Source of the DNA: Pseudomonadota bacterium
GTDB taxonomy: Bacteria > Pseudomonadota > Alphaproteobacteria > Acetobacterales > Acetobacteraceae
Length of the DNA: 10,645 nt
Direction of reading: 5' to 3'
Assembly (NCBI GenBank): GCA_021826485.1
Contig: JAKAZX010000107.1
Location: 1-10,645 of the forward strand
Numbering within the stretch: position 1 is the stretch's first letter; each line of letters begins with the position of its first letter. The translations under genes were made by a program, and so were the position numbers. This document shows positions 1 to 5,878 of this stretch, in pieces. The notes under the pieces are model-generated. The model had not been told where the DNA came from and did no database searches. It saw only the letters and a program-made list of their open reading frames with translations.

Positions 1-475
1 CCCCGCCCATCGCCTGGATCAGGCTGTCATAGCCGGGGCGGGCGGCATACGGCCCGGTCTGCCCGAACCCGGTGATGGAGCAGTAGATCAGGCTGGGATG
101 CGCCCCGCGCACCTGCTCCCACCCCAGCCCGTAGCGGGCCAGCGCGCCGACCTTGAAATTCTCCGCCAGGATGTCGCACTGGGCCAGCAGCCGGTGCGCC
201 AGCGCCTGCCCCTCCGGCTGGGCGATATCCAGCGTCACCGAGTATTTGTTGCGGTTGACGCCGGCGAAATAGGCGCTCTCGGTGCTGCCGGGCAGATGCG
301 GCGGGGCGAAGCCGCGGGTGTCGTCGCCGCTGCCGGGTTTCTCGATCTTGATCACCTCGGCGCCCAGGTCGGCCAGCATCTGCACGCAGGTCGGGCCGGC
401 CAGCACCCGCGTCAGGTCGAACACGCGCAGGCCGCGCAGCGGGCCGCTCGGGGTCGGGGTCGGTGCATCGCTCAT
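1..475 (-). CDS. Class III CoA-transferase (CaiB/BaiF family), N-terminal part
   Basis: Family III CoA-transferases move CoA between an acyl-CoA and a free carboxylic acid in the cytoplasm. The 158 residues visible begin at the ATG at 475-473. They carry the family's N-terminal pattern: GLRVFDLTRVLAGP (residues 15-28), the LADLGAEVIKIEKPGSGDDTR nucleotide-fold region (34-54), NRNKYSVTLD (74-83), LAENFKVGALARYGLG (103-118) and ITGFGQTGPYAARPGYD (134-150). The gene runs off the left edge. Full proteins are usually near 400 residues, and the catalytic aspartate lies in the missing part, so activity cannot be judged and the acid substrate cannot be named. It is divergent from the OmpA-like gene across a 200-bp spacer. 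A TATAAG hexamer lies 6 nt upstream of the start and no clear Shine-Dalgarno is present. The family call is secure; the specific reaction is unknown. Confidence 0.93.
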   Translation of the reverse strand, partial: MSDAPTPTPSGPLRGLRVFDLTRVLAGPTCVQMLADLGAEVIKIEKPGSGDDTRGFAPPHLPGSTESAYFAGVNRNKYSVTLDIAQPEGQALAHRLLAQCDILAENFKVGALARYGLGWEQVRGAHPSLIYCSITGFGQTGPYAARPGYDSLIQAMGG

Positions 476-481
476 GCGCCG

Positions 482-487
482 CTTATA
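482..487 (-). promoter_or_regulatory. Possible -10 element, leaderless start of CoA-transferase
   Basis: On the minus strand TATAAG is followed by CGGCGC and then the ATG. A -10 box there would put transcription initiation at or next to the start codon. No good -35 is seen 16-18 nt upstream (TTCCGC at best), so this rests on the hexamer and its spacing. Confidence 0.38.
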
Positions 488-528
488 GGCCGGGCGGGCG
501 CGCGGCGGAACCGGCCGCCGGCCCCAGG

Positions 529-546
529 TGTTGCAGGACAGCAACA
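529..546. repeat. Inverted repeat TGTTGC-N6-GCAACA in divergent spacer
   Basis: A perfect 6-bp dyad (529-534 and 541-546) with a 6-nt centre, AGGACA, lies between the divergent CoA-transferase and OmpA-like genes. A third copy of the half-site TGTTGC is at 575-580. The arms are less GC-rich than their surroundings. It could be an operator for either gene. A chance dyad is possible at this length. Confidence 0.35.
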
Positions 547-602
547 GTTCCGGGGGGACCGCCGCGCCGAGTTGTGTTGCGGGGGAACCGCATACCGGCG
601 GC

Positions 603-608
603 TAGGTT
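603..608 (+). promoter_or_regulatory. Possible -10 element for the OmpA-like gene
   Basis: GCTAGGTT lies in a GC-rich spacer about 70 nt before the OmpA-like start. The same TAGGYT hexamer appears before nudF (1881-1886) and phaB (6309-6314), which is the main reason to list it. No matching -35 is present at 17 nt; TTGCGG at 577-582 would need a 20-nt spacer. Confidence 0.25.
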
Positions 609-646
609 CTGTCGCGGCGCAGGTTCACGAAGGCGGGGCCGGCGGC

Positions 647-679
647 ATGACGCATCTTAGCGAGGGACACGGCGGATGA
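647..679 (+). CDS. Possible 10-codon leader ORF overlapping the OmpA-like start
   Basis: An ATG at 647 opens a 10-residue reading frame, MTHLSEGHGG, whose TGA (677-679) overlaps the OmpA-like ATG (676-678) in the ATGA form used elsewhere in this window for translational coupling. The OmpA-like gene's Shine-Dalgarno, GAGGGA at 662-667, lies inside it. Only a weak purine run (AAGG at 630-633, 13 nt away) precedes the ATG, so translation is doubtful. No function is recognised. Confidence 0.2.
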   Translation: MTHLSEGHGG

Positions 680-1773
680 ATGTGAAGCAAGCCTTGCTGG
701 CCGGATCAATCCTGGCGCTGCCGGCGGTGGCAGTGGCGCAGCCGATCGACGGCCTCTATGTCGGCGGCGGCGCCGGCGCCAATTTCCTGAACCCCGAGCC
801 GAACAAGGGCTTCGGCCTGCCGGGCGGCGGTACCGTGGCGAAGCATGACGGCGTGCACTTCGATACCGGCTGGGCCGGCGTCGGCAGCGTCGGCTGGGGC
901 TTCGGCAACGGGCTGCGCGCCGAAATCGAGGGTGACTTCTACCGCAACCAGGTCGGCAACGTCACCCGCATCTCCCCCTCCAACGGGTTCGAAAACAAGT
1001 ACGGCGCGATGGCCAACGTGCTGTACGACATCAACCTTGCGTCGTACGGCGTGACGATGGTGATGCCGTATGTCGGCGTCGGCGCCGGCTACCAGCACAA
1101 CAGTTGGGCCGGCGTCTATGCCGGCGGCCCGCCGACCCAGTTGCAGGTGGACAAGGCGGTGAACGGCCCGGCCTTCCAGGGCATCGTCGGCCTCGCCCTG
1201 CCGATCAAGTCGGTCCCCGGCCTCGCCATGACCGTCGAATACCGCTTCATGGACATGCCGTTCACCCGCAAATACGGCGCCGTGCTGACCACCGGGGCCG
1301 CGCCCATTCCGGGCGTCCTGCGCATGGGCGAGGACATCAACCAGAGCGCCCTGCTCGGCCTGCGCTACGCCTTCAACACCGCCCCGCCGCCGCCGCCGCC
1401 CGCCCCGGCGCCGGCCCCGGTGGCCGCCCCCGCCCCCGCCCCGTCGCGCACCTATCTGGTGTTCTTCGACTGGGACAAGGCGGACCTGACCGACCGCGCC
1501 AAGCAGATCATCGCCGAGGCGGCGCAGAACTCGACGCGCGTGCAGGTCACCCGCATCGAGGTCAACGGCTACACCGACACCTCCGGCAATCCGAAATACA
1601 ACCAGAAGCTCTCGGTGCAGCGCGCGCAGAACGTCGCGGCCGAACTGGTGCACGACGGCGTGCCGCAGAACGAGATCGTGGCGCAGGGCTTCGGCGACAC
1701 GCATCTGCTGGTGCCGACCGCCGCCAACGTGCGCGAGCCGCAGAACCGCCGCGTCGAGATCATCCTGAAGTAG
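676..1773 (+). CDS. OmpA-family outer membrane protein
   Basis: This is a 365-residue outer membrane protein that tethers the envelope to peptidoglycan. Residues 1-21 form a Sec signal peptide ending AVAVA before Gln22. Residues 22 to about 235 are a Gly/aromatic-rich beta-barrel with alternating strands (DGLYVGGGAGANF, LLGLRYAF). Residues 236-257 are a Pro/Ala linker, and 258-365 form an OmpA C-terminal domain (LVFFDWDKADLT, EVNGYTDTSG, LSVQRA, NRRVEI). Asp301 and Arg316 match in sequence and spacing the pair that binds diaminopimelate in Acinetobacter OmpA. The start is supported by GAGGGA 8 nt upstream. It is monocistronic, with a strong stem-loop after the stop. Length is close to E. coli OmpA. 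Which ions or solutes pass, if any, cannot be told. Confidence 0.95.
   Translation: MNVKQALLAGSILALPAVAVAQPIDGLYVGGGAGANFLNPEPNKGFGLPGGGTVAKHDGVHFDTGWAGVGSVGWGFGNGLRAEIEGDFYRNQVGNVTRISPSNGFENKYGAMANVLYDINLASYGVTMVMPYVGVGAGYQHNSWAGVYAGGPPTQLQVDKAVNGPAFQGIVGLALPIKSVPGLAMTVEYRFMDMPFTRKYGAVLTTGAAPIPGVLRMGEDINQSALLGLRYAFNTAPPPPPPAPAPAPVAAPAPAPSRTYLVFFDWDKADLTDRAKQIIAEAAQNSTRVQVTRIEVNGYTDTSGNPKYNQKLSVQRAQNVAAELVHDGVPQNEIVAQGFGDTHLLVPTAANVREPQNRRVEIILK
1381..1443 (+). repeat. Low-complexity CCG/GCC tract encoding the OmpA Pro/Ala linker
   Basis: The DNA encoding the hinge is almost purely C and G, with consecutive CCG triplets near 1385-1400 followed by degenerate GCC/CCG units giving PAPAPAP-type sequence. 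It lies in frame, so slippage by whole triplets would change only hinge length. Confidence 0.75.
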
Positions 1774-1806
1774 CCGGCACGGGACACCTCGCCGCCAACC
1801 CGCCGC

Positions 1807-1832
1807 CCCTTCCGCGCCGATGCGCGGAAGGG
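1807..1832 (+). terminator. Stem-loop terminator after the OmpA-like gene
   Basis: CCCTTCCGCGC and GCGCGGAAGGG form a perfect 11-bp stem with a 4-nt loop (CGAT), 34 nt after the stop codon. No T-run follows, as is common in very GC-rich genomes, so it may be a weak intrinsic terminator or a 3'-end stabiliser. nudF starts 60 nt later, probably from its own promoter. Confidence 0.7.
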
Positions 1833-1880
1833 TGCGGCCGGCGGTGGTGCCGCCCCCTGGATCACCGCGCCGCCCGCCGG

Positions 1881-1886
1881 TAGGTT
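1881..1886 (+). promoter_or_regulatory. Possible -10 element, leaderless start of nudF
   Basis: TAGGTT is followed by GCGCCG and the ATG at 1893, a 6-nt gap that would make a nudF transcript nearly leaderless. TGGATC at 1858-1863, 17 nt upstream, matches TTGACA at three of six positions. The hexamer also contains AGG, so a weak Shine-Dalgarno role is an alternative. Confidence 0.3.
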
Positions 1887-1892
1887 GCGCCG

Positions 1893-2528
1893 ATGCCCGA
1901 CCCCCTGCCCCTGCCGCCGCATCCGGATACCGAAATCGAATCCGATGAGACGGTGTGGCGCGGCCGGTTCCCGATCCAGCGCGTCCGCTTCCGCCACCGC
2001 CGCTTCGACGGCCGCATGTCCGGCCCGCGCGTCTGGGAACTCTGGCGCCGCGGCCGGGCCGCGGCCCTGCTGCCCTACGACCCGCGCGCCGACGCGGTGC
2101 TGCTGATCGAACAATTCCGTCTGCCCGCCCTCGCCGCCGGGATCGACCCGGTGCTGGTGGAGGTGCCGGCCGGCCTCTGCGACCCCGGCGAAACGCCGGA
2201 GGCGACGCTGCTGCGCGAGGCGGAGGAGGAGATGGGGCTGGCGCCCCGCCGCCTCGCCCGCATCGGCGACTTCCTGCTGACCGCCGGCGGCAGCGACGAA
2301 CATGTCGCCCTCTATGCCGGGGAGATCGACGCCCCCGCCGCCGGGCCGGACGGCCTCCTCGGCACCGCCGGCCTGGCGGCGGAGGAGGAGGATATCCGGC
2401 TCCGCCGCTGGCCGGCCGACGTGGCGATCGCGGCCGCCGCGGACGGCCGCTTCGCCAATTCCGTCACCGCGATTGCGCTGCTCTGGCTCGGCCTGCGCCG
2501 GGACCGGCTGCGCCGGGAGTGGACATGA
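1893..2528 (+). CDS. nudF: ADP-ribose pyrophosphatase, Nudix hydrolase (NudF/TrgB-like)
   Basis: The enzyme hydrolyses ADP-ribose to AMP and ribose 5-phosphate in the cytoplasm, limiting free ADP-ribose. It has 211 residues against about 209 in E. coli NudF. A complete Nudix box spans residues 94-116 (G94, E100, R108-E109, E112-E113, G115). The flanks also match NudF: an EQFR motif, VEVPAGL before the box, GGSDEH after it, and a C-terminal EEEDIRLRRW...NSVTAIALLWL region. One oddity: the proline typical of ADP-ribose-specific members, in SPGG 15 residues after the box, is Ala131 here (TAGGS), so the substrate range may differ. It is the first gene of a coupled operon, its TGA overlapping the alaX ATG. 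Another Nudix sugar-nucleotide specificity is possible but less likely. Confidence 0.85.
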   Translation: MPDPLPLPPHPDTEIESDETVWRGRFPIQRVRFRHRRFDGRMSGPRVWELWRRGRAAALLPYDPRADAVLLIEQFRLPALAAGIDPVLVEVPAGLCDPGETPEATLLREAEEEMGLAPRRLARIGDFLLTAGGSDEHVALYAGEIDAPAAGPDGLLGTAGLAAEEEDIRLRRWPADVAIAAAADGRFANSVTAIALLWLGLRRDRLRREWT

Positions 2529-3253
2529 CCGAACGTCTCTATCTGCGCGACCCCATGCTGCGCGATGCCGAGGCCGCGGTGCTCGCGAGCGCGCCGGACG
2601 GCATCGTGCTCGACCGTTCGCCCTTCTATCCGCGCGCCGGCGGCCAGCCCGGCGATGCCGGCACGCTCGCCTGGGACGGTGCGGCGGCGCCGATCACCGA
2701 GGCGGTGAAGGGCGAGGGCGAGGCGGTCCGCCACCTGCCGGCCGAGGGCACGGCACTGCCGGCGGTCGGCAGCATGGTCCGCGCCACGATCGACTGGCCG
2801 CGCCGCTCCGCCCATATGCGGATGCACACCGCCCTGCACCTGCTGTGCGCGGTGCTGCCGGGCGCGGCGGTCACCGGCGGGCAGATCGGCGCCGACCGGT
2901 CGCGGCTGGATTTCGACCTGCCCGACCCGCCTGCCCGCGACGCCATCGAGGCGGCGCTGAACGCCCTGATCGCCGCGGACCATCCGGTGTCCGCCGAATG
3001 GGTCGATGAATCGGTGCTGGACGACAATCCCGGCCTCGTCCGCACCCTGTCGGTGAAGCCGCCGCGCGGCACCGGGCGGCTGCGGCTGGTCCGCATTGGC
3101 ACAAGCGAGGTTCCGGTCGATCTGCAACCCTGCGGCGGGACGCATGTGGCGCGGACCGGGCTGATCGGTGTGGTCCGCGTGCTGAAGCTGGAGAACAAGG
3201 GGCGGCAGAACCGCCGCATCGCCATCGCCCTCGCGGATGGTGAAGCGCCATGA
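2525..3253 (+). CDS. Free-standing alanyl-tRNA editing protein (AlaX type)
   Basis: The protein hydrolyses mischarged Ser-tRNA(Ala) (and Gly-tRNA(Ala) in some members) in trans, backing up the editing domain of alanyl-tRNA synthetase. It has 242 residues, the size of AlaX-M proteins. An N-terminal barrel-like part carries RSPFYPRAGGQPGDAG (31-46). The zinc site is complete: H101 and H105 in HTALH, then C203 and H207 in CGGTH. The start at 2525 is chosen because its ATG overlaps the nudF TGA, GGGAG lies 5 nt upstream, and the protein begins like its family. The next gene is coupled the same way. There are no catalytic synthetase domains, so it is not an AlaRS fragment. Whether it prefers Ser or Gly cannot be read with confidence. 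Confidence 0.92.
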   Translation: MTERLYLRDPMLRDAEAAVLASAPDGIVLDRSPFYPRAGGQPGDAGTLAWDGAAAPITEAVKGEGEAVRHLPAEGTALPAVGSMVRATIDWPRRSAHMRMHTALHLLCAVLPGAAVTGGQIGADRSRLDFDLPDPPARDAIEAALNALIAADHPVSAEWVDESVLDDNPGLVRTLSVKPPRGTGRLRLVRIGTSEVPVDLQPCGGTHVARTGLIGVVRVLKLENKGRQNRRIAIALADGEAP

Positions 3254-4089
3254 CCGATCCGCTCGTCACCACCGCCTGGCTTGACAGCCACCGCGCCGAT
3301 CCCGATCTGCTGGTGCTCGACGCCACCTATTTCCTGCCGGCCGAGAACCGCGACGCGGCGGCGGAGTATCGTGCGGCGCATATTCCCGGCGCGCGCTTCT
3401 TCGACATCGACGCGATCGCCGATGACGCGACCGACCTGCCGCACATGGTCCCCTCCCCCGGCCGGTTCGCGCAGATGGTCGGCGCGCTCGGCATCGGCAA
3501 CCACCACCTGCTGGTGTTCTACGACCAGCGCGGCATCTTCTCCGCCCCGCGCGGCTGGTGGCTGATGGGGCTGTTCGGCCACGACCGCGCGGCGGTGCTG
3601 GATGGCGGGCTGCCGAAATGGCGCGCCGAAGGCCGGGCGGTGGAACAGGGCGCGCCCCCGCCGCCCGCCGCCGCGACCTTCCGCCCGGATTTCCGCGCGG
3701 CCCGCCTGCGCGGCATCGGCGACATGCTGGCCAATGTCACCGCCGGCGCCGAGCAGGTGCTGGACGCCCGCGCCGCCCCGCGCTTCCGCGGCGAAGCGCC
3801 GGAGCCGCGGGCGGGCATGCGCAGCGGCCACATCCCCCGCTCGGCCAACCTGCCGTTCGGCGAACTGCTCCGCCCCGACGGCACCATGCTGCCGGCCGCC
3901 GACCTGCGCGCCCGCTTCGCCGCCGCCGGCATCGACGGCACGCGCCCGGTGGTCACCAGTTGTGGCTCCGGCGTCAGCGCCGCCGTGCTCACCCTCGGCA
4001 TGGTGCGGGCAGGGCTGCCGATGGGCGCGCTCTATGACGGGTCATGGAGCGAATGGGGCGGCCGGCCGGATACCCCGATCGCCCGCTGA
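3250..4089 (+). CDS. sseA: 3-mercaptopyruvate sulfurtransferase (two-domain rhodanese)
   Basis: The enzyme transfers sulfur from 3-mercaptopyruvate (or thiosulfate) to an acceptor via a cysteine persulfide. It has 279 residues in two rhodanese domains: an inactive N-terminal one (about 5-130; HIPGARFFDID, VFYDQ, WWLMGLFGH, LDGGLPKW) and a catalytic one (about 155-279; LDARAAPRFRG, SGHIPRSANLPF, LYDGSWSEWG). The active-site loop is C238-GSGVSA. This CGSGV(T/S)A form is typical of mercaptopyruvate enzymes rather than thiosulfate rhodaneses, and Arg187 lies in the EPR motif of the family. The ATG overlaps the alaX TGA, so translation is probably coupled. A long stem-loop starts 8 nt after the stop. 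With metC downstream it suggests a link to cysteine breakdown. Some thiosulfate activity is possible. Confidence 0.9.
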   Translation: MTDPLVTTAWLDSHRADPDLLVLDATYFLPAENRDAAAEYRAAHIPGARFFDIDAIADDATDLPHMVPSPGRFAQMVGALGIGNHHLLVFYDQRGIFSAPRGWWLMGLFGHDRAAVLDGGLPKWRAEGRAVEQGAPPPPAAATFRPDFRAARLRGIGDMLANVTAGAEQVLDARAAPRFRGEAPEPRAGMRSGHIPRSANLPFGELLRPDGTMLPAADLRARFAAAGIDGTRPVVTSCGSGVSAAVLTLGMVRAGLPMGALYDGSWSEWGGRPDTPIAR

Positions 4090-4096
4090 CCGCCGC

Positions 4097-4138
4097 TGCG
4101 CGCCGCATGGCAGTTCCCCGCTTGCCAAGCGGCGCGCA
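4097..4138 (+). terminator. Imperfect 15-bp stem-loop between sseA and metC
   Basis: TGCGCGCCGC (4097-4106) pairs with GCGGCGCGCA (4129-4138); after an A-A mismatch TGGCA (4108-4112) pairs with TGCCA (4123-4127), leaving a 10-nt loop. It begins 8 nt past the sseA stop and lacks a T-run. It is most simply an operon terminator or 3'-end protector, but its right arm can also pair just before the metC Shine-Dalgarno, so an attenuator role is possible. Confidence 0.65.
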
Positions 4139-4179
4139 AGCCGATTCAAGTCCGGGTGGACTGCGCAAGGATCCGCCCC

Positions 4180-5388
4180 ATGCCCGACTCCGCCCCCCCG
4201 TCCCGGCCGCAGGACTGGCACACCCGCCTCTCCCATGCCGGCCGCGCCGGGACCCATGTGCACGGCTTCGTCAACCCCGCCGTGCATCGCGGATCGACCG
4301 TTCTCTGCCCCGACCTCGCGACGCGCGATGCCGCCGGGCGCCAGCGTTTCGATCAGGCGATGGTGTACGGGCTGTGCGGCACGCCGACCCACTGGCCGCT
4401 GGAGGACATGCTGGCGGAGATCGAGGGCGGCACGCGCTGCCAGATCGTCGGCACCGGCCTTGCCGCCATCACCGTGCCGCTGCTCGCCTATCTCGGCGCC
4501 GGCGATCACCTGCTGCTGCCGGATTCGGTGTACGGGCCATCGCGGCAGTTCGCCGACCACTTCCTCGCCCGCATGAACGTCGCGACCACCTATTACGACC
4601 CGATGATCGACGCGGCCGGCCTCACCGCGCTGATGCGGCCGGAAACCAAGGTGCTGTATCTGGAAAGCCCCGGCAGCCACACGTTCGAGGTGCAGGACGT
4701 GCCGGCGCTCGCCGCCGCCGCCCGTGCCCGCGGCATCACGGTGATGATCGACAACACCTGGGGCATCCATTTCTTCCAGCCGTTCGCGCATGGCGTCGAT
4801 GTCTCCATCCAGGCGCTCACCAAATATGTCGGCGGCCATTCCGACATCGTGCTGGGCGGCATCGTCACCAACACCGAGGCGGACTGGCAGAAGGTGCGCT
4901 CCGCGGCGCTGCTGCTCGGCCAGTATGCCAGCCCCGACGATTGCTGGCTGGCGCTGCGCGGGCTGCGCACGATGGCGGTGCGGCTGGACCGGCAGATGCA
5001 GTCGGGGCTGGAAGTGGCACGCTGGCTCGCCGCGCGGCCGGAAGTGGCGCGGGTGCTGCACCCCGCCCTGCCCACCTGCCCCGGCCATGAGTTCTGGCGC
5101 CGCGACTTCACCGGCGCGTGCAGCCTGTTCGGCGTGGTGTTCCAGGACAGCTATTCCCGTCCCGCGGTGCACGCGATGACGGAAAGCCTCTCCCTGTTCG
5201 GCATCGGCGCGTCCTGGGGCGGCTATGAGAGCCTGATCCTGCCGACCACCGGCTATGTCACGCGCACCGCCGGCAGCGGCGCGTTCGGGGGCGAGGTGGT
5301 GCGGCTGCATATCGGGCTGGAGGCGCCGGCCGATCTGATTGCCGACCTGGAACGCGGCCTCAGCGTGCTGCGCGGCTTTGGCCGTTGA
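4180..5388 (+). CDS. metC: Cystathionine beta-lyase, PLP-dependent
   Basis: The enzyme cleaves cystathionine to homocysteine, pyruvate and ammonia in methionine synthesis. It belongs to the Cys/Met-metabolism PLP family and has 402 residues. Strong MetC-specific segments are YLESPGSHTFEVQDVPA, VMIDNTWG with D191, SIQALTKYVGGHSD with the PLP lysine K215, RGLRTMAVRL, LHPALP, GHEFWRRDFTGACSLFGVV and SWGGYESLILP. The aromatic Y63 of the YGxxGTPT loop is kept. The arginine two residues later in E. coli (R58, which contacts PLP phosphate of the neighbouring subunit) is Leu65 here. The ATG at 4180 is preferred over a GTG at 4156 because AAGGA lies 8 nt before it. The end overlaps the convergent zur gene by 29 nt. 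Cysteine desulfhydrase side activity is plausible. Confidence 0.9.
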   Translation: MPDSAPPSRPQDWHTRLSHAGRAGTHVHGFVNPAVHRGSTVLCPDLATRDAAGRQRFDQAMVYGLCGTPTHWPLEDMLAEIEGGTRCQIVGTGLAAITVPLLAYLGAGDHLLLPDSVYGPSRQFADHFLARMNVATTYYDPMIDAAGLTALMRPETKVLYLESPGSHTFEVQDVPALAAAARARGITVMIDNTWGIHFFQPFAHGVDVSIQALTKYVGGHSDIVLGGIVTNTEADWQKVRSAALLLGQYASPDDCWLALRGLRTMAVRLDRQMQSGLEVARWLAARPEVARVLHPALPTCPGHEFWRRDFTGACSLFGVVFQDSYSRPAVHAMTESLSLFGIGASWGGYESLILPTTGYVTRTAGSGAFGGEVVRLHIGLEAPADLIADLERGLSVLRGFGR

Positions 5389-5857
5389 GGTCGGCGGCGG
5401 CGGCGCAGGCGGCGCACAGCCCCTCCGCCTCCACCGTGGCGCGGCCGACGGTGAAGCCGGCGCGGGCGGCGGCGGCGTTCAGCGCCGCGGCCAGCCCGGC
5501 ATCCTCGATCTCCCTCACCTGCCGGCAGGCGCGGCAGATCAGGAACTGCGCGGCGTGGGAGTGCCCGGCATCCTCGACGCAGCCGACATAGGCGGCCAGC
5601 CGCTCGATCTTGTGAACCAGCCCCTGGGCGAGCAGGAAATCGAGGGCCCGGTACACCGTGGGCGGCGCCGCCGGCCCGCGGCGGGTGCGCAGCCGGTCCA
5701 GCAGTTCGTACGCGCCGGCCGGCCCCGCATCCTCCAGGATCAGGCCCAGCACGTCGCGCCGCAGATCGGTCAGCCGCGCACCGCGGGACTGGCAAAGCGC
5801 CGCGGCGCGGGCCAGCATGGCCTCCGTGCGGGGCGAGAAGGTCAGCTCCGTCTCCAT
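5360..5857 (-). CDS. zur: Zinc uptake regulator, Fur superfamily
   Basis: This is a DNA-binding repressor that with zinc shuts off zinc-uptake genes. It has 165 residues: a winged-helix domain (about 15-85; LTDLRRDVLGLI, PPTVYRALDFLLAQGLVHKIE) and a dimerisation domain. All eight metal ligands of E. coli Zur have counterparts at a constant offset of five: structural site C108, C111, C148, C151 and sensory site H82, C93, H101, E116. The VGC and AQFLICRAC segments also separate it from ferric Fur. The ATG at 5857 is preferred. Met14 is a shorter option, and a longer frame reaching into hisI gives sequence unlike the family. It is divergent from hisI across 21 bp, and its 3' end overlaps metC. 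No AT-rich Zur operator is visible in the spacer. Confidence 0.92.
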   Translation of the reverse strand: METELTFSPRTEAMLARAAALCQSRGARLTDLRRDVLGLILEDAGPAGAYELLDRLRTRRGPAAPPTVYRALDFLLAQGLVHKIERLAAYVGCVEDAGHSHAAQFLICRACRQVREIEDAGLAAALNAAAARAGFTVGRATVEAEGLCAACAAAADLNGQSRAAR

Positions 5858-5865
5858 TCGGGGCG

Positions 5866-5871
5866 AGCATA
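5866..5871 (-). promoter_or_regulatory. Possible -10 element for zur
   Basis: On the minus strand TATGCT lies 8 nt before the zur ATG, matching TATAAT at four of six positions. It is almost the only AT-containing stretch in the 21-bp zur-hisI spacer. Any -35 would fall inside hisI (TGGCGT at 17 nt, poor). A transcript would have a leader of about one or two nucleotides. Confidence 0.33.
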
Positions 5872-5878
5872 GGCAGCC

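Noticed and set aside
1955..2524. N-terminal extension of the AlaX frame back to 1955
   Set aside because: The extension lies wholly within nudF and is an Arg/Pro/Gly shadow. Family similarity begins at the ATG at 2525, which has a good Shine-Dalgarno and the ATGA overlap.
4144..4153. tRNA T-loop-like ATTCAAGTCC
   Set aside because: The flanking bases do not form a T-stem, and no anticodon arm, D arm or acceptor stem can be drawn around it.
4156..4179. GTG start for metC eight codons upstream
   Set aside because: The ATG at 4180 has AAGGA at 8-nt spacing and would lose its ribosome binding site to coding sequence if the GTG were used.
4090..4179. SAM riboswitch upstream of metC
   Set aside because: The spacer has hairpins, but I cannot identify the conserved SAM-II or SAM-I core; the pairings are reported only as a possible attenuator.
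4042..5310. Long antisense reading frame (about 420 codons) opposite metC
   Set aside because: It has low-complexity Arg/Gly/Ala/His-rich sequence typical of open shadow frames in GC-rich DNA, and metC on the other strand is unmistakable. The same applies to the long frames at 6036-7343, 2626-3831, 706-1704 and 7143-8702.
5858..5878. Zur operator in the zur-hisI spacer
   Set aside because: The 21 bp show no AT-rich palindrome of the known Zur-box kind; only a chance CAT...ATG symmetry is present.
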